From assembly GCA_030549335.1 (NCBI GenBank), contig CM060190.1:48932999-48996998 (forward strand): DNA of 64,000 nt, read 5' to 3'. The translations under genes and the position numbers were made by a program. The stretch is from Pontederia crassipes. Lineage: Eukaryota > Streptophyta > Magnoliopsida > Commelinales > Pontederiaceae. A model generated the notes under the pieces. It did no database searches, was not told the DNA's origin, and worked only from the letters and a program-made list of their open reading frames with translations. This document shows, piece after piece, positions 44,936 to 56,214 of this stretch. Position 1 is the first letter of the stretch, and each line of letters opens with the position of its first letter.

Positions 44936-46721
44936 TATAACAACTGACAACCAGACAAGATAAAAAAAAGAAAAGAAGAAAACATGATGGGCTGGGATGG
45001 TTGAGAGAAAGAAACCCAAGGCCAATCAAAGTTAGGAAAAATCAAGGGCTGGGATAACTTCCACAAGGAAATTAATCTGATTTTCTTTGAATAAGATTTA
45101 ATTAGATAAAATAGAATAATATTAAAACCCTGTCCCTCAACCCTCACGACCTCTCCCTGTTCATCCCTTTCGTCCATGTGCAGAGGCAAAGGATTCGCCC
45201 ATCATCTCCAGGTGCAAAGGCAAGTCGAGTGGCCCTCCTCTTGCTGCAATACCTAGTTCTTAGTCCCTCCTCTCACATCATCTTCATCTGATCGTGCAGA
45301 CGAACAGCCAGCCGGAGAGAGGTCAGAGAGAGTGCAGAGGGAAAATCAAGGGTTCGGTCGATAGTTTTTCCGACGAGCCAAAGCAAGTATTGTTAACTGT
45401 TTGTATGTTTGATTCCTATGTTGTGTTGATGTTTTGATTTAGTTCTAGGTAGTAGAAATCAGATTAGATTGTGGTTATGCCTCCTGTTTCGCTGAAAATT
45501 TGAATTTTGGAAGTTATCAGAATGCCTACCGGTCGATCGGTCTGCAGGCATTGCTAGCAACCGGTCGACCGATATAATGAACTGCAGCCAATTTCGCCAT
45601 ACGCCGACCGGTCGACCGATCCTTGTCCACCGGTCGACCAATCCATACCCACCGGTCGACCATTCAACTGAACGATTAGCCCGAATCAACCCATCGATCG
45701 ACCGATCTGAATAGACCGGTCGACCGATCAATAGACCACCGGTCGATCGATCAACAGACCATTTTAATTATTTTCCTTTTCCATCCCAATATTACATATA
45801 TATATATATTATCCTATTTTTCTGACCCACGAAAACCCTCATTGATTTTCAAGATCTAACTTCTTATTGATTTATTTCTCATTGATCTTATCGTATCTAT
45901 AAAAAAATGAACTAAGAACCACAAATTGTTAAAAGCGATTAATAAGTTCAGATGAAAGATTAGCGATGGGTTGCCAGTCCAAGCCAAGTACATCAAGATA
46001 ATGGTAGCTCCCTTGGTCATGGTTTGATCACCCACTGACCCGCACAAGGCCGTATCGTTTGCTCGGCATATCCCAAGAATTAAAGGCACCTAAAGTCACC
46101 CTGATTCAAATAATAATTCAAGATCAAGAAGCATGTTTAAGTCAAGTCAAGTATGCCATGATTCTAAGTTTACTAAGTATCATTTGATTCTCATGATTCA
46201 TGATATATGCTAATTATTACTCTCATTCTTATTATGATCTATACATGTTATCCTTTCACGTTCAAGTTAAGTATGATTATTTACCGTTATTATTATATTC
46301 ATGCCATGTATTGTATATCATGTGGTTTTTCACTAGGCTGTAAAGCTTACGGGAGGACCTCCTCCCCTGTGTCTGATTTCCACAGGACTAGGTCAGTGAC
46401 GTGGTGGAGTAGGTGTGTGGTGATGAAGCTCTGACGATAGGACAACACATGAACCAAAGGGCTTTTAGATTGTCTTTTAGTTTTCTTTACCTTCCGCATT
46501 TTATATTCATGATGTAAAACTTATTTTATTTCTTAGGAATGATATACTCACTTTAGACTTCCGCAATTAAAATTATCTTTTTCTTTATTATTCTTTCTTT
46601 CGCTGACGTGTCTCGGTTCTTGACTGAGATATGATCAATATTATGGTCAAAGTCATAGCATGTCGTAGCGTCTTCAGGTTGGTCTTCGCCATATGGCGGA
46701 GGTCGATTTGGGGGTATTACA
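44936..46721 (+). repeat. 3' LTR of the chromovirus
   Basis: 1786 bp. It is preceded by a purine-rich tract near 44918-44933 (TTTTTTTAAGAGGGTAAG). Its first bases TATAACAAC show the TG start mutated to TA. It contains the palindromic repeat cluster at 45528-45752 and a (TA)n/TATA-like stretch near 45795-45812. Confidence 0.88.
45528..45752. repeat. Eight ACCGGTCGACCGAT-type palindromic repeats in the LTR
   Basis: Variants at about 45529, 45560, 45607, 45628, 45651, 45691, 45715 and 45738, spaced 21-47 bases apart. The core GGTCGACC or GGTCGATC is self-complementary. Local GC content is far above the rest of the LTR. Confidence 0.9.
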
Positions 46722-48431
46722 GATGCTGCGCCAGAGCAAGAACGGCGACACCTACCTGGTGGAGCTGAATGAAAAGAAGAAGGTCCGGACCCTATACGCC
46801 ATCAAGACGATGCACAAGGGCATGTTGATGCTCTGTCGGATGTCCCGGGCGTTGATCGAGACGGAGAGGAACGTGCTCAACTCCCTCCACCACCTCTTTC
46901 TTCCATCCGTTCACGCCGACATCGAATCCGAGGACTACTTGTTCTTGGTGATGGACTTCTGCCCCGGCGGTGACCTGCGAGCCCTATTGCGGTGTGGGCC
47001 TCTCAGAGAAGAGGCTGCCAGGTTTTACGCGGTGGAAGTGCTGCTTGCCCTGGAGTACCTACACATGTGCGGCATCGTCCACAGAGACCTCAGGCCGGAG
47101 AACGTCTTGATCAAGACGGACGGGCACATCATGCTCTCGGGTTTCGATCATGCTCGCTTCTCCATGCAGCAACAGCAGCGTGACACGGAAGAATGCCGGC
47201 GAGAGAGCCAGGAAGGACGAATTCGAGACGTCCGCATCCCTCCGGAGGTGTTCAAGGGCCAAGAGCACGACAACGTCGCTGACTTGTACTCGTTTGGGGT
47301 ATTCTTGTACGAGCTTCTGTTCGGAACGCCGGCACCGCTGCACGACGTCGACCGGCCGACGATGTGCACGTGCATGGGCTGGGGAGGCAACGGCTCAAGT
47401 TTCCGCAAATGCCCGCCGTAAGCCCTGCAGCTCGGGATTTGCTGAGGCACCTACTAGAGAAAGATTCGGAAGGGAGGCTCAGCCAGAAGCGCGGCACGGC
47501 GACGTGAAGCAACACGCCTTCTTTCGGGGGATAAAATTTGCGTGTCTGCAGAGGATCTATTGGGAAGAAAACATCGAGGATCGATGAACAATGAAAATAA
47601 TGAAATAAAGATAAGATGAACACAGATATTTAACGTGGTAAAACTCTCCTGGTCAATGTAACAAGAGAGAAACATCCACAGGCAAAGGAGATCGTCAAAA
47701 GAATTTCACTATGAGCTAAAAGAGAATACATCATATAAAATTCTAATCCTCGGTCCATACTCGAAGGGCTTCGCCACACACTACAAAAAAATTGGCAATT
47801 AGCGACTCAAGGTTGGTGACGCCAGGGAGGCGCTATTACGTCTCTATTGTGAAGAGCGTCTCCTTAGCGTCTAACTAACGCCGCAAAAATGAGACACTGA
47901 TAATCGGTGGCTAGTGGCGTCGCACTAGAGTCAAAGATAATGAGACGCAACTAGCGCCACATGTTGACGCTATATCGACGTTATTAAGACGCGATGTTTG
48001 TGGCTGCGCGAAGCAGGACCGCGTCGCTAAGTCGACGCGCAAGGAGCGGTAAACATGAGACGCTATTCCGGCGCCCACGTGTGGCTAATATAAGCGCCAT
48101 ATTGACGCAAATATGATCGTGCATTTTTTGTCAATGAGACGTTAAGATGGCGCTAAGTGCGATATATTTAAATTAGCGCCCACGTGGTGTCGCAACTTGC
48201 ACATTTTTTTACCCGCCCAGCCTCATTTTTTCCCTTCCCACACCATACAATTTATAATGCATCTCAAAATGCATTGATATTCATCACAGACAATATAAAA
48301 GCATCACATGCAATATAAAACCATCACAGACATAATATATAACATAAGAATATGAAAACTACTAAACCGAACTAACAAACTATATGTATGTTTAGGTCTA
48401 TACGTAACAAATGCATAGTTTGTTTTCTATC

Positions 48432-50735
48432 CTAGGTTTGTGAGTTATTGTTATTATTTCGGATATTCGACCCAGACGTGCTCGGTCCATGGCCTCGCGG
48501 GGATGGATTCTGCATCGGGATCAATCCTTGAATCGCCTGCAATAGAGGACCCAACTGCTGTGACATCTGCTGCGACACCTGTTGCGATATCTGCTCCGAT
48601 AATTGCTGCGATAGCTGCTGTGATAGCTACGTCAGATCAGGTGCAGCGGATGAGCTCGGAGCAGATGCACCTCCTGCATATCCTCCGATCCTCCTAGGTA
48701 TCTGAGCGGCTGTGTCGAAGCCACGCAAGTATCCCCCTCATGTCGTGCCGGCCACCTCTTCCCACACAGTAGGGTCTTCTACGAAATAGAAAAATTATAA
48801 AATCATATAATATATAAATTATATATCAAGAATCACATAAATTAAAAACATGACTAAACCAACGAAGAAACATTACCTGGTGGCTGAGTACTCGGATCAT
48901 CTCTATACTTTTCAGCCATTTTCGCATTATACTCATCCTAAAAAATTTAAACGTTGTGTATTTCAAAAATAGTAAACTAACGGCAACAACCAAATGACCA
49001 TATCATGAGACTTACCAGAAGTCTACGAGCAGTGGGCATGACTAAGTCGTTTATCTTCCGGCTCTTATGCGTGGCCTCATAGACCATATGAAAGTCTACG
49101 GGACCGCCTTCTTTCTCTTACAATAAAGTTTCAAATTTGATAACATAAGTATAAGTCAAAAGTTTGATTAATTGAATTTATATGTAAATTACCATACGCC
49201 GTCGATGCTCGTCAAATCGCATCAATCCCCCTGTGTGGATGTGGGCCTCGGGCTTCGAAAGACGGTTAACTCTTGTCTTTTCCGACTTCTTTTGCCATCG
49301 TTCATCCGTCCTTTGTGAACATCAAATACTTACACTTTAAAAAAACTATAATTTTCATAAAAATAATGTAAAATTATACATACTTACCACTTCCTACAGA
49401 GGGACTCCCAAACCGAGCGCCTAATATGTCTTGGGCATCTTTGTATGCCCTGCTCCAAAGTGAGGCCGGCGGACGTGACGATCTTGCGAAACTTATATAA
49501 TCGATTTCGGAGGCGTTTCGCAGCGACCTCCTCAAAAGCTCTCTGGATCGTCCCTAAACTAAGATCCGGATGAAACTGATTTGCCTCCTACAAATAGAAT
49601 GTTAAAACTTAGTAATTTTAAAATAAATATAAATCGAATTATATAACCTAAATAGAAGATCGTACCGTAAAGGCTCGAAAGATGTCATCTCGCACTTGAA
49701 TTGGGACATCTTTTCAATATCCTGCCCCTTCCGACAAGTGGAAAAGAATGAGAGCACTGATATCCCGCACTAGCGGGTAAGAAAGTGGTCCTGTCAATTA
49801 CAAAGAAGAATTAATTTTCAATGATAACTAAAACTATAACAAAATTTATACAACTTATTTAACTTACGGTCGAGCAATATTATTCATAGTGACCACCCCA
49901 TTATCGTGTAACCCCTCTTCATCACTCGAAGAGGAATCATCATCCGGTACAGCTGGAGTAGGCTGTGAAGGTCCGACATCAGCTACATGCCCTAATACAT
50001 AATAAATCATTAGTGTCATACCAAATTAAAATTGTGATAATTGATAGATGTACAATAATATTCTCACCTCGATTGATGTGTATCGCATGATCAATAGTAG
50101 TCCGGTCATCTGAATGAATTGAGTCAGGTGCTTGTGCTATCGGCGGCGTAGCAACTGACATTATTAAAAAATAATTAATTGAGAAATGTCAATAACAATA
50201 AATATATCACCTGGCGTAAGATGTCGCTCATCAACGCTAGATTGTGGTGAAGTGTCTGGTATTCTCGACGGTGGCGGTAGGGTAGCAACTGCCATCACAA
50301 GAAAATACATAAAATTTGGCTCCTATATAAAATTAAGTAATATACAAAAAAGAACCTGGTGTGACAAGATGATCATGGTCGTGCGAACGAGACATACCGA
50401 CTATGTTCTCTGTCGATGGTGGAGCAACTGTCACAAAAGCAAAATATTTAAAAAAACTCTATCTCCTACTGTCTATTGCCTACAATGTGTCACGTACCTG
50501 GAGTGATACGCTCAGCAGATCCACCAATGGATCGCCTACTATGTGACGATCCGGCTACGTGCCACGTCGGCGGCGGAGGATCTGATATTATTAAAAAATG
50601 AATTTAACTATTATAATCAACTATAAATAAGCAGCTCACAATAAATATATTACCTGGTGGTTGTGATGGCTGACTCATCTGGAGTGAACGCTTGGAAGAG
50701 CGAGATGACCTAGATGCTCGACCCCTAGTAATCAT
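48432..50735 (-). pseudogene. CACTA TnpA-like gene (plant transposase Ptta/En/Spm type)
   Basis: Minus strand, many short exons. The start is at 50735 (MITRGRASRSSRSSKRSL), ending QPSQPPG at a GTAATA donor at 50653. Several small exons follow, each ending in a TPG-like or PG tripeptide (near 50500, 50360, 50210 and 50070). Then comes GHVADVGPSQPTPAVPDDDS near 49960-49990. The conserved domain follows: FHPDLSLGTIQRAFEEVA with RHIRRSVWESLCRKW (49390-49590), RTDERWQKKSEKTRVNRLSK (49260-49320) and PVDFHMVYEATHKSRKI (49050-49115). The tail is Gln-rich (LSQQLSQQLSEQISQQV). Two in-frame stops (TGA near 48738, TAG near 48637) interrupt the last exon. Confidence 0.75.
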
Positions 50736-50823
50736 GACTGGAAAAAAAAAAAGAAACTTCTCTTATTATCGGTAACCATATATAACTTTTAAAAAAAAGT
50801 AAAAAGCTTATGTCATTAGAATA

Positions 50824-52140
50824 ACTACGGGATTCATTCGCTTGTTTCGTATTCTGATTCATTTTCATCATCTTCGTCATCATCGCTATAATCTTGGTTC
50901 GAGTCATCATCAATGAAATTATCGAAGTTCACATCCAAGAGGTCATTTGAATTGAACTCTTCCATTGGCTCAGCATCATCGACCAATTGAAAATTCTCAA
51001 CTCCATCGGCCACATCAATCGTCTCATTCACTCTATCTTCTTGATAGTAATCATCTATGGGCACATCGTTGTGTACGGATGATGTTTCATTCTCATCTAC
51101 CATTGTTTCTGCTAAGAATAGTCTACTCCTCACCTTGCATGATGCCCATCATTCATCCTTGGTTCTTTTTTATGGATACTTAGTGTAGTACAATTGTTGT
51201 GCTTGTTCCGTCAATATGAATGGATCGTATGACTGAAGTCTCTATCAAGGGTTAATATCCACCAATTTAAACTTTTGATCGATCCGAACTCCTTTCTCTG
51301 GATCGAACCAATGACATTTTAGCACCACAACTTTGTTAGATTTTTCCAAATAAGATAATTCTAAGATGTCTTCTATAACATCGTAGTAATCAAAGTCGTC
51401 GTCCCCGTACATGCTTCCTAGAACACATATGCCTCTATTAATAGTTGAACGTTGTCGGCTATATTCTTCTGTATGAAACCGATATCCATTGACTATGATG
51501 CCGCAGTAGTTAAGAACTTATTTCTTCGGGCCATGACCGAAATCTCGTATTTTGTTCTCTATGACTGAGCCATTAATAACCTACAAAAAAATAATTAAAA
51601 GTTTTATTAAAAGTTACGAACTTATAACAATTAAGAACAAGCGGAAAGATTTCTCACTTCACATCTCAACCAATCGGCAAAATGTTCGTCTCGTAGTTTC
51701 AATAACTCATCGTTTGAAACTAACGGATTGATTTCTCGCTGTAATTCTTCGAATTTCCTGAATTCATAGTTTTCAATTAATACAATCATATAGCAACAAT
51801 TGGCTTTAAATTATATAACAAATTAGAACAAATTGCCTTACTCGAGATACAACGTCACTTCGCTACAATTTACAAGAACATAATTCTCAACGGCGGTGAG
51901 ATCTCTGTCATTCAAGATAACTTTGCGTCCTACACCAAGAAGTCGACATGGGTACTTGAAGATGGATAGAATATTCATGTCAACTTCTCCTTCACCACCA
52001 TCATCGTTTCTTGGAAGTTGGGTGTGTCGTGATTGTATGTGCGGCTCAAAGTATTTTGAAGTGAAGTTTGACACCTCCTCAATGAAATATGCTTCACATA
52101 TGGAGCCTTCAATTTTTGCCATGTTTATCCTTATATTCTT
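50824..52140 (-). pseudogene. TNP2-type CACTA transposase, C-terminal remnant
   Basis: Minus-strand pieces: KIEGSICEAYFIEEVSNF and SKYFEPHIQSR (52030-52118), ELLKLRDEHFADWLRCEV (51655-51710), then YGDDDFDYYDVIEDILEL with VVLKCHWFDPEKGVR (51280-51410), which is DUF4216-like. The acidic tail is DDDEDDENESEYETSE, ending at 50834. Stops occur near 51518, 51248 and 51170. The transposase core upstream is replaced by tandem repeats. Confidence 0.78.
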
Positions 52141-52239
52141 CAGTTATGACGCCATGTTTATCCTTCCAACGATGAATTCAACTACGATCTGGCTTTATCA
52201 TGTCTGTAACGGAGAACATTAAGTCAAGTAAGAAATTTG

Positions 52240-52790
52240 GTGTACTTGAAACGTGTGATTTTGAACTTACGAATTAAGTCCAAAATCACATGTTTCAAGT
52301 ACTTCGTCGAATCATAATCTCATTTTATCACCAAGAATGTGGAAGTACATGAATTAGTTCATAAGTTAACTTAACAATTAACATAAGTTAACTTAACTTA
52401 AGTAACACTTAACTTAAGTACTACTTAACTTAATTCATAACATGAATAAGTAATACTTAACTTAATTCCTAAGAGATGACACTTAATATTATACTTAATA
52501 AGTAATACTAATTAACTTGATCCAAAGAGATGATAATTAACTTAAGTACTACTTAAGTTAATTCATAACATGAATAAGTAATACTTAACTTAAGTAATAC
52601 TTAACTTAATTCCTAAGAGATGATACTTAATATTATACTTAATAAGTAATACTAACTTGATGCAAAGAGATGATAATTCACTTAAGTACTACTTAATTTA
52701 ACATGATAATAACATGAATAAGTAATACTTAACTTAACATGAATAATTAACTTAATTTAACTTCATGCATTAATAATTAATTTAATTTAC
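52240..52790. repeat. AT-rich tandem repeat in the CACTA element
   Basis: Roughly 170-200 bp units built from ACTTAACTTAAGTA, AACATGAATAAGTAATAC and AAGAGATGA blocks, at least two and a half copies. Confidence 0.85.
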
Positions 52791-52794
52791 ATGG

Positions 52795-53450
52795 TGGCGG
52801 GCTAGTACCTTCTTAACCGGAGGACGGCGAAGGGCGGAGGGCGGAGGGCGGCCGAGACGGCGGTGGAGGCGGTGGGCAGTGGCGGCGGAGGAGGGCGGAG
52901 GGCGGCCGAGACGGCGGTGGAGGCGGTGGGCAGTGGCGGCGGAGGAGGACGTCGGCGGCGTTGGAGGACGTCGGCGGCGGTGGAGGGAGGACGCGGCGGA
53001 GGGCGGACGAGGTGGCGGTGGACGCGACGGGTTGTGGTGGAGGCGGAGGGCGGCAGAGGCGAAGAGCGGAGGGCGGACGAGGCGGCGGAGGACGCGACGG
53101 ACGGTGGTGGAGGCGAACCGCAGTGGAGGCACCCTACGGCAGAGGCGAACCGCGACGGAGGCAAACCATGGTGGAGGCGAAGAGCGGAGGGCGGCCGAGA
53201 CGGCGGTGGAGGCGAACCGTGGCGGAGGCACCGCGGAGGCGAACCGTCGGGGAGGGCGGAGGAGGAGGAGGAGGCGGCGAAGGGCGGCGGTCGAATGCGA
53301 AGGGCGGCGATCGAATGCAGAGGGCGGTAAAGGCGAAGGGCGGCAAAGGCGGTGGAGGGCGGTCATCGGGCGTCGGACGTCGGGCGAAGGGCGGAGGCGG
53401 CAGTGGAGGGCATCGGGCGGGACGAAGGGAGATGGTAAACAGTAGTAAAT
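52795..53450. repeat. GC-rich purine-skewed minisatellite in the CACTA element
   Basis: Tandem, imperfect GGCGGTGGAGGCG and GGGCGGAGGGCGGCC units. The plus strand is strongly G/A-rich, so stop codons are rare and long frames are open in several registers. These are not taken as genes. Confidence 0.88.
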
Positions 53451-53489
53451 AGTAAAAGTAAAAACGAAGAAGAAGGGTTAGGGATTTAA

Positions 53490-53944
53490 GTAACTTTTTA
53501 GCATCGCAAGGAAACGAGATGCTAAGTAGACGCCATATAGGCGTCGACACTGTCACAATTCGACTAGAGCGGCGCTATAGAGAAGCTAATGTGTGGCGAA
53601 GACAACGTAGCGACACCATAGCGTCGTCGGGGCGTCTGATTAAAAGTTTTTTCCAAATTTTTTTTAGTATGTATGAAATTTTATTTATCAATGTAACGTC
53701 TCATCGCATTATGCCCCGTTCCAATGGTTTTATTTTCTTCCGATAATATGTCATGTATGTATACAAAATTATAAATATGTATGTATATGTGTATATAACA
53801 CAATTGTGTGTGTATATATATACATATGTAATATATGCATATGTATATATATGTCTACGTGTGAGAGATTAAGTTACAACAATGTGTTTCGTCTATATGT
53901 ATTATAAATATATATGTGTATGTATATGTCTATACATGTGCGAG

Positions 53945-53982
<38 letters not shown>

Positions 53983-55428
53983 CATGTATATGTATACGTA
54001 TTCGAAGTGAATATATATATGTGTGTGTGTGTATTTGTTTATATGTGTCAGATTAGGTTATAATAATATGTATATATGCACTTATTATATATAGGTATCA
54101 GCATACACGCGTATTTATATGTCTATATGTGCCCGATTGAGCGAGGGATGAAAAGTCGGTTTAGGAGGCGTAACACAGACGCCATTGAGTTGCTAGATTC
54201 ATTTAGCGACACCATAGCGCCGAACTAGCGTTTAAAATAATATGGCGTCTCGAGCATGCGACGCTAGAGAGACGCCCATAGGGTCATCATAGCGTCGACA
54301 ACAGTTGCGGCACTTGTTAAACGCTAGGTGGACGCTATTGTGTGTCTACTGTGACGCTAACATATCACTCACTTAATCAACCATCGTAATCCCATGATTA
54401 AGTATATAATAATAATATATGCATAATTAAGATATTATATATATATAATCGTGTAATTAATACATATGTATGTTGATATTATGCTATTAATAATATGTTT
54501 ATAATCGTGTACTTAATACTAATATAATATTTAATAAATTTATTGATTGACATATAGTATATATAATATAGTGTTTAAATATATACAGTAGTGTCTCATT
54601 AGCATCTTCTTTGTTTGAGACGCCATATAGCGTCGCTTTAGAGTCTTCAGACATGAAACGCTAGTGTCGCGTCTAAAGTGATCGACGATAAAACGACGCT
54701 AAGTGCTGCCGCGCATTAAAAATAGTAGCGCGAAATAATAGCGTCTACGTAGCATCTCGATTGTGCTAGAGAATTAACGTCAACCCGCTGAATAACTAAG
54801 AAGACGCATAATTAAGATATATGCATAATTAAGATATTATATATTATATGTATAGATAACATAGATAATATAGGTAAAAATTTATATATTTAAGAACACT
54901 CTTATCATGTAAAAATACATATATATATATATGTATAATCGTGTAATTAATACATCTATATGTTGATATTATGCTATTGATAATATGTTGATAATCGTGT
55001 AATTAATACTAATATAATATTTAATGAATTTATTGATTGACATATAATATATATAATATAGTGTTTAAATATATACAGTAGTGTCTCCTTTGATTGAGAC
55101 GTCATGTAGCGTCGCTTTAGAGTTTTCATACATGAGATACTAGTTTCGCGTCTAAAGTTGTCGACGTCAGAACGACGCTAGGTACTGCTGCGCATTTGCG
55201 ATTCCTAGCGAAAAATAATAATGTCTACGTAGCGTCTCGATTGCGCTACTTTTAACGTCAACTCTCTGAGTAGCTAATGAGACGCTAATGAGACACTATT
55301 GGGAGGCAAGTGTCGTCTGATTCTAGTGATGCTAAGTAGACGCAATGGAGGCGCTAGTGACATCTTTATAGCGTCACAGATTTTTGAGGCGCTATATGGC
55401 GTCGCTAATCGCCAATTTTCTTGTAGTG
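53490..55428. repeat. CACTA right subterminal region with internal direct duplication
   Basis: GACGCTA-type motifs at 53490-53650, 54150-54360, 54590-54790 and 55080-55400. They are separated by (TA)n/(GTAT)n low-complexity DNA at 53750-54120. 54430-54775 is repeated as 54930-55255 (shared TATAATCGTGTAATTAATAC, ATATACAGTAGTGTCTC). Confidence 0.85.
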
Positions 55429-56214
55429 ACATATTCTCATTTTTCCTTTCTCATTTTTTTCTTTTATAATTTTGAGTATAGAGTACATAATTCAAGGCAC
55501 ATCAACAAGATCGCTGATGAGTTTTACAGAAGAAAATAAATAAATAAATAATTACATGCATGTATGATCGAGTTCAGTGCATGAAAGATGTACACGCACT
55601 TTTCAGTGTTGTTTTGTTTTGGTAGAATGAAGCACAGCTTGCAGCCGGTTGTAAAAAAGTGAGCAATTAATGATGATGTATTAATTAAGAGCAAATTTCG
55701 ATGAATTACTCCAATGGCATGTGATCTTCATATATGTTTTAAACAACTTCAATTTTTATGTATAATATATGTGTTTGCTATAAAAGTTGAGAAGTGTGTT
55801 AAATATAAGCCTGAAAATAAAGTTCTATTCTTTAGCGTAAATAAATACTTGATTGTTGTAAAAAGTTTCTATTGTACAAAATTGCCTTTTTCTATGCAAA
55901 TTATAAGCCAGAGAATCTACTAATTGGATCAAGTAAAATTCATAAAAACCTGCTGGTGAGCATATGTACTAACAAACTTTTGTCATGGTTATTATGTTTG
56001 GCTTCCGACCAACTAAGAAACTACAATTAAAAAAAAACATGTTATTGAATTTCAAATTTCCTATGATTTGGACTTCATTTCATAAAAAAAGTTTTGTTTC
56101 CTTATACTTTTTGAATTCAATTTGAATAATTTCCATTTTATATCATTTATTTCCTTTTTAAATAATTTTTTTCTAAAAAAAATTGCTTGAATTAGAAATT
56201 TTGGGTCAACCCGA

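Larger units (their letters stand above)
40514..46721 (+). mobile_element. Ty3/gypsy chromovirus (Del/Tekay type) inside kinase copy C
   Basis: 6208 bp, beginning TGTAACAACC and ending GGTATTACA, flanked by the 5-bp duplication GATGC (40509-40513 and 46722-46726). It holds a truncated 5' LTR, decayed gag-pol and a full 3' LTR. The integrase ends in a chromodomain, which places it among chromoviruses. Not autonomous: primer site and gag start are gone and pol is broken. Confidence 0.94.
47779..55428. mobile_element. CACTA (En/Spm) DNA transposon
   Basis: 7650 bp. Ends: CACTACAAAAAAATTGGCAA on the left and, reversed, CACTACAAGAAAATTGGCGA on the right. The 3-bp target duplication ACA (47776-47778 and 55429-55431) is exact. 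Subterminal regions are packed with short GACGCTA/AGCGTC motifs in both orientations (47800-48200 and 53500-55420), typical of this superfamily. The coding remnants on the minus strand are a TnpA-like gene and the C-terminal end of a TNP2 transposase. The catalytic part is missing. Confidence 0.95.
47558..55507. mobile_element. Copia-like solo LTR in kinase copy C, split by a CACTA element
   Basis: The outer parts are 47558-47778 and 55432-55507, together about 300 bp after removing the CACTA element and one target copy. It starts TATTGGGAAGAAAAC (a changed TGTTGGG) and ends CATCAACA. GGATC and AGATC flank it (47553-47557 and 55508-55512), a 5-bp duplication with one change. It contains TTTAACGTGGTAAAA, common in Copia LTRs. 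No internal region, hence a solo LTR by inference. Confidence 0.68.
40280..55584 (+). pseudogene. AGC VIII-like kinase, copy C (interrupted pseudogene)
   Basis: Remnants are 40280-40513, 46722-47557 and 55508-55584. The family start ATG is AGG at 40280. An ATG at 40292 arises where the others have CTG. Deletions in the N-terminal region shift the frame. The coding region is split by a 6.2-kb chromovirus after the MLRM codons (target duplication GATGC) and again by a solo LTR in the C-terminal codons. A single-base deletion near 47375 (CATGGGCTGG) and another near 47500 shift the frame again. The part 46722-47370 still encodes CGIVHRDLRPENVLIK and LSGFDHARF. A promoter deletion removed the TATA box. 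Clearly dead as a gene. Confidence 0.92.

Noticed and set aside
52782-53556. Several long overlapping open frames on both strands (up to 194 codons)
   Set aside because: Low-complexity GC-rich minisatellite inside a CACTA element. Stops are absent because of composition, and no domain is seen.
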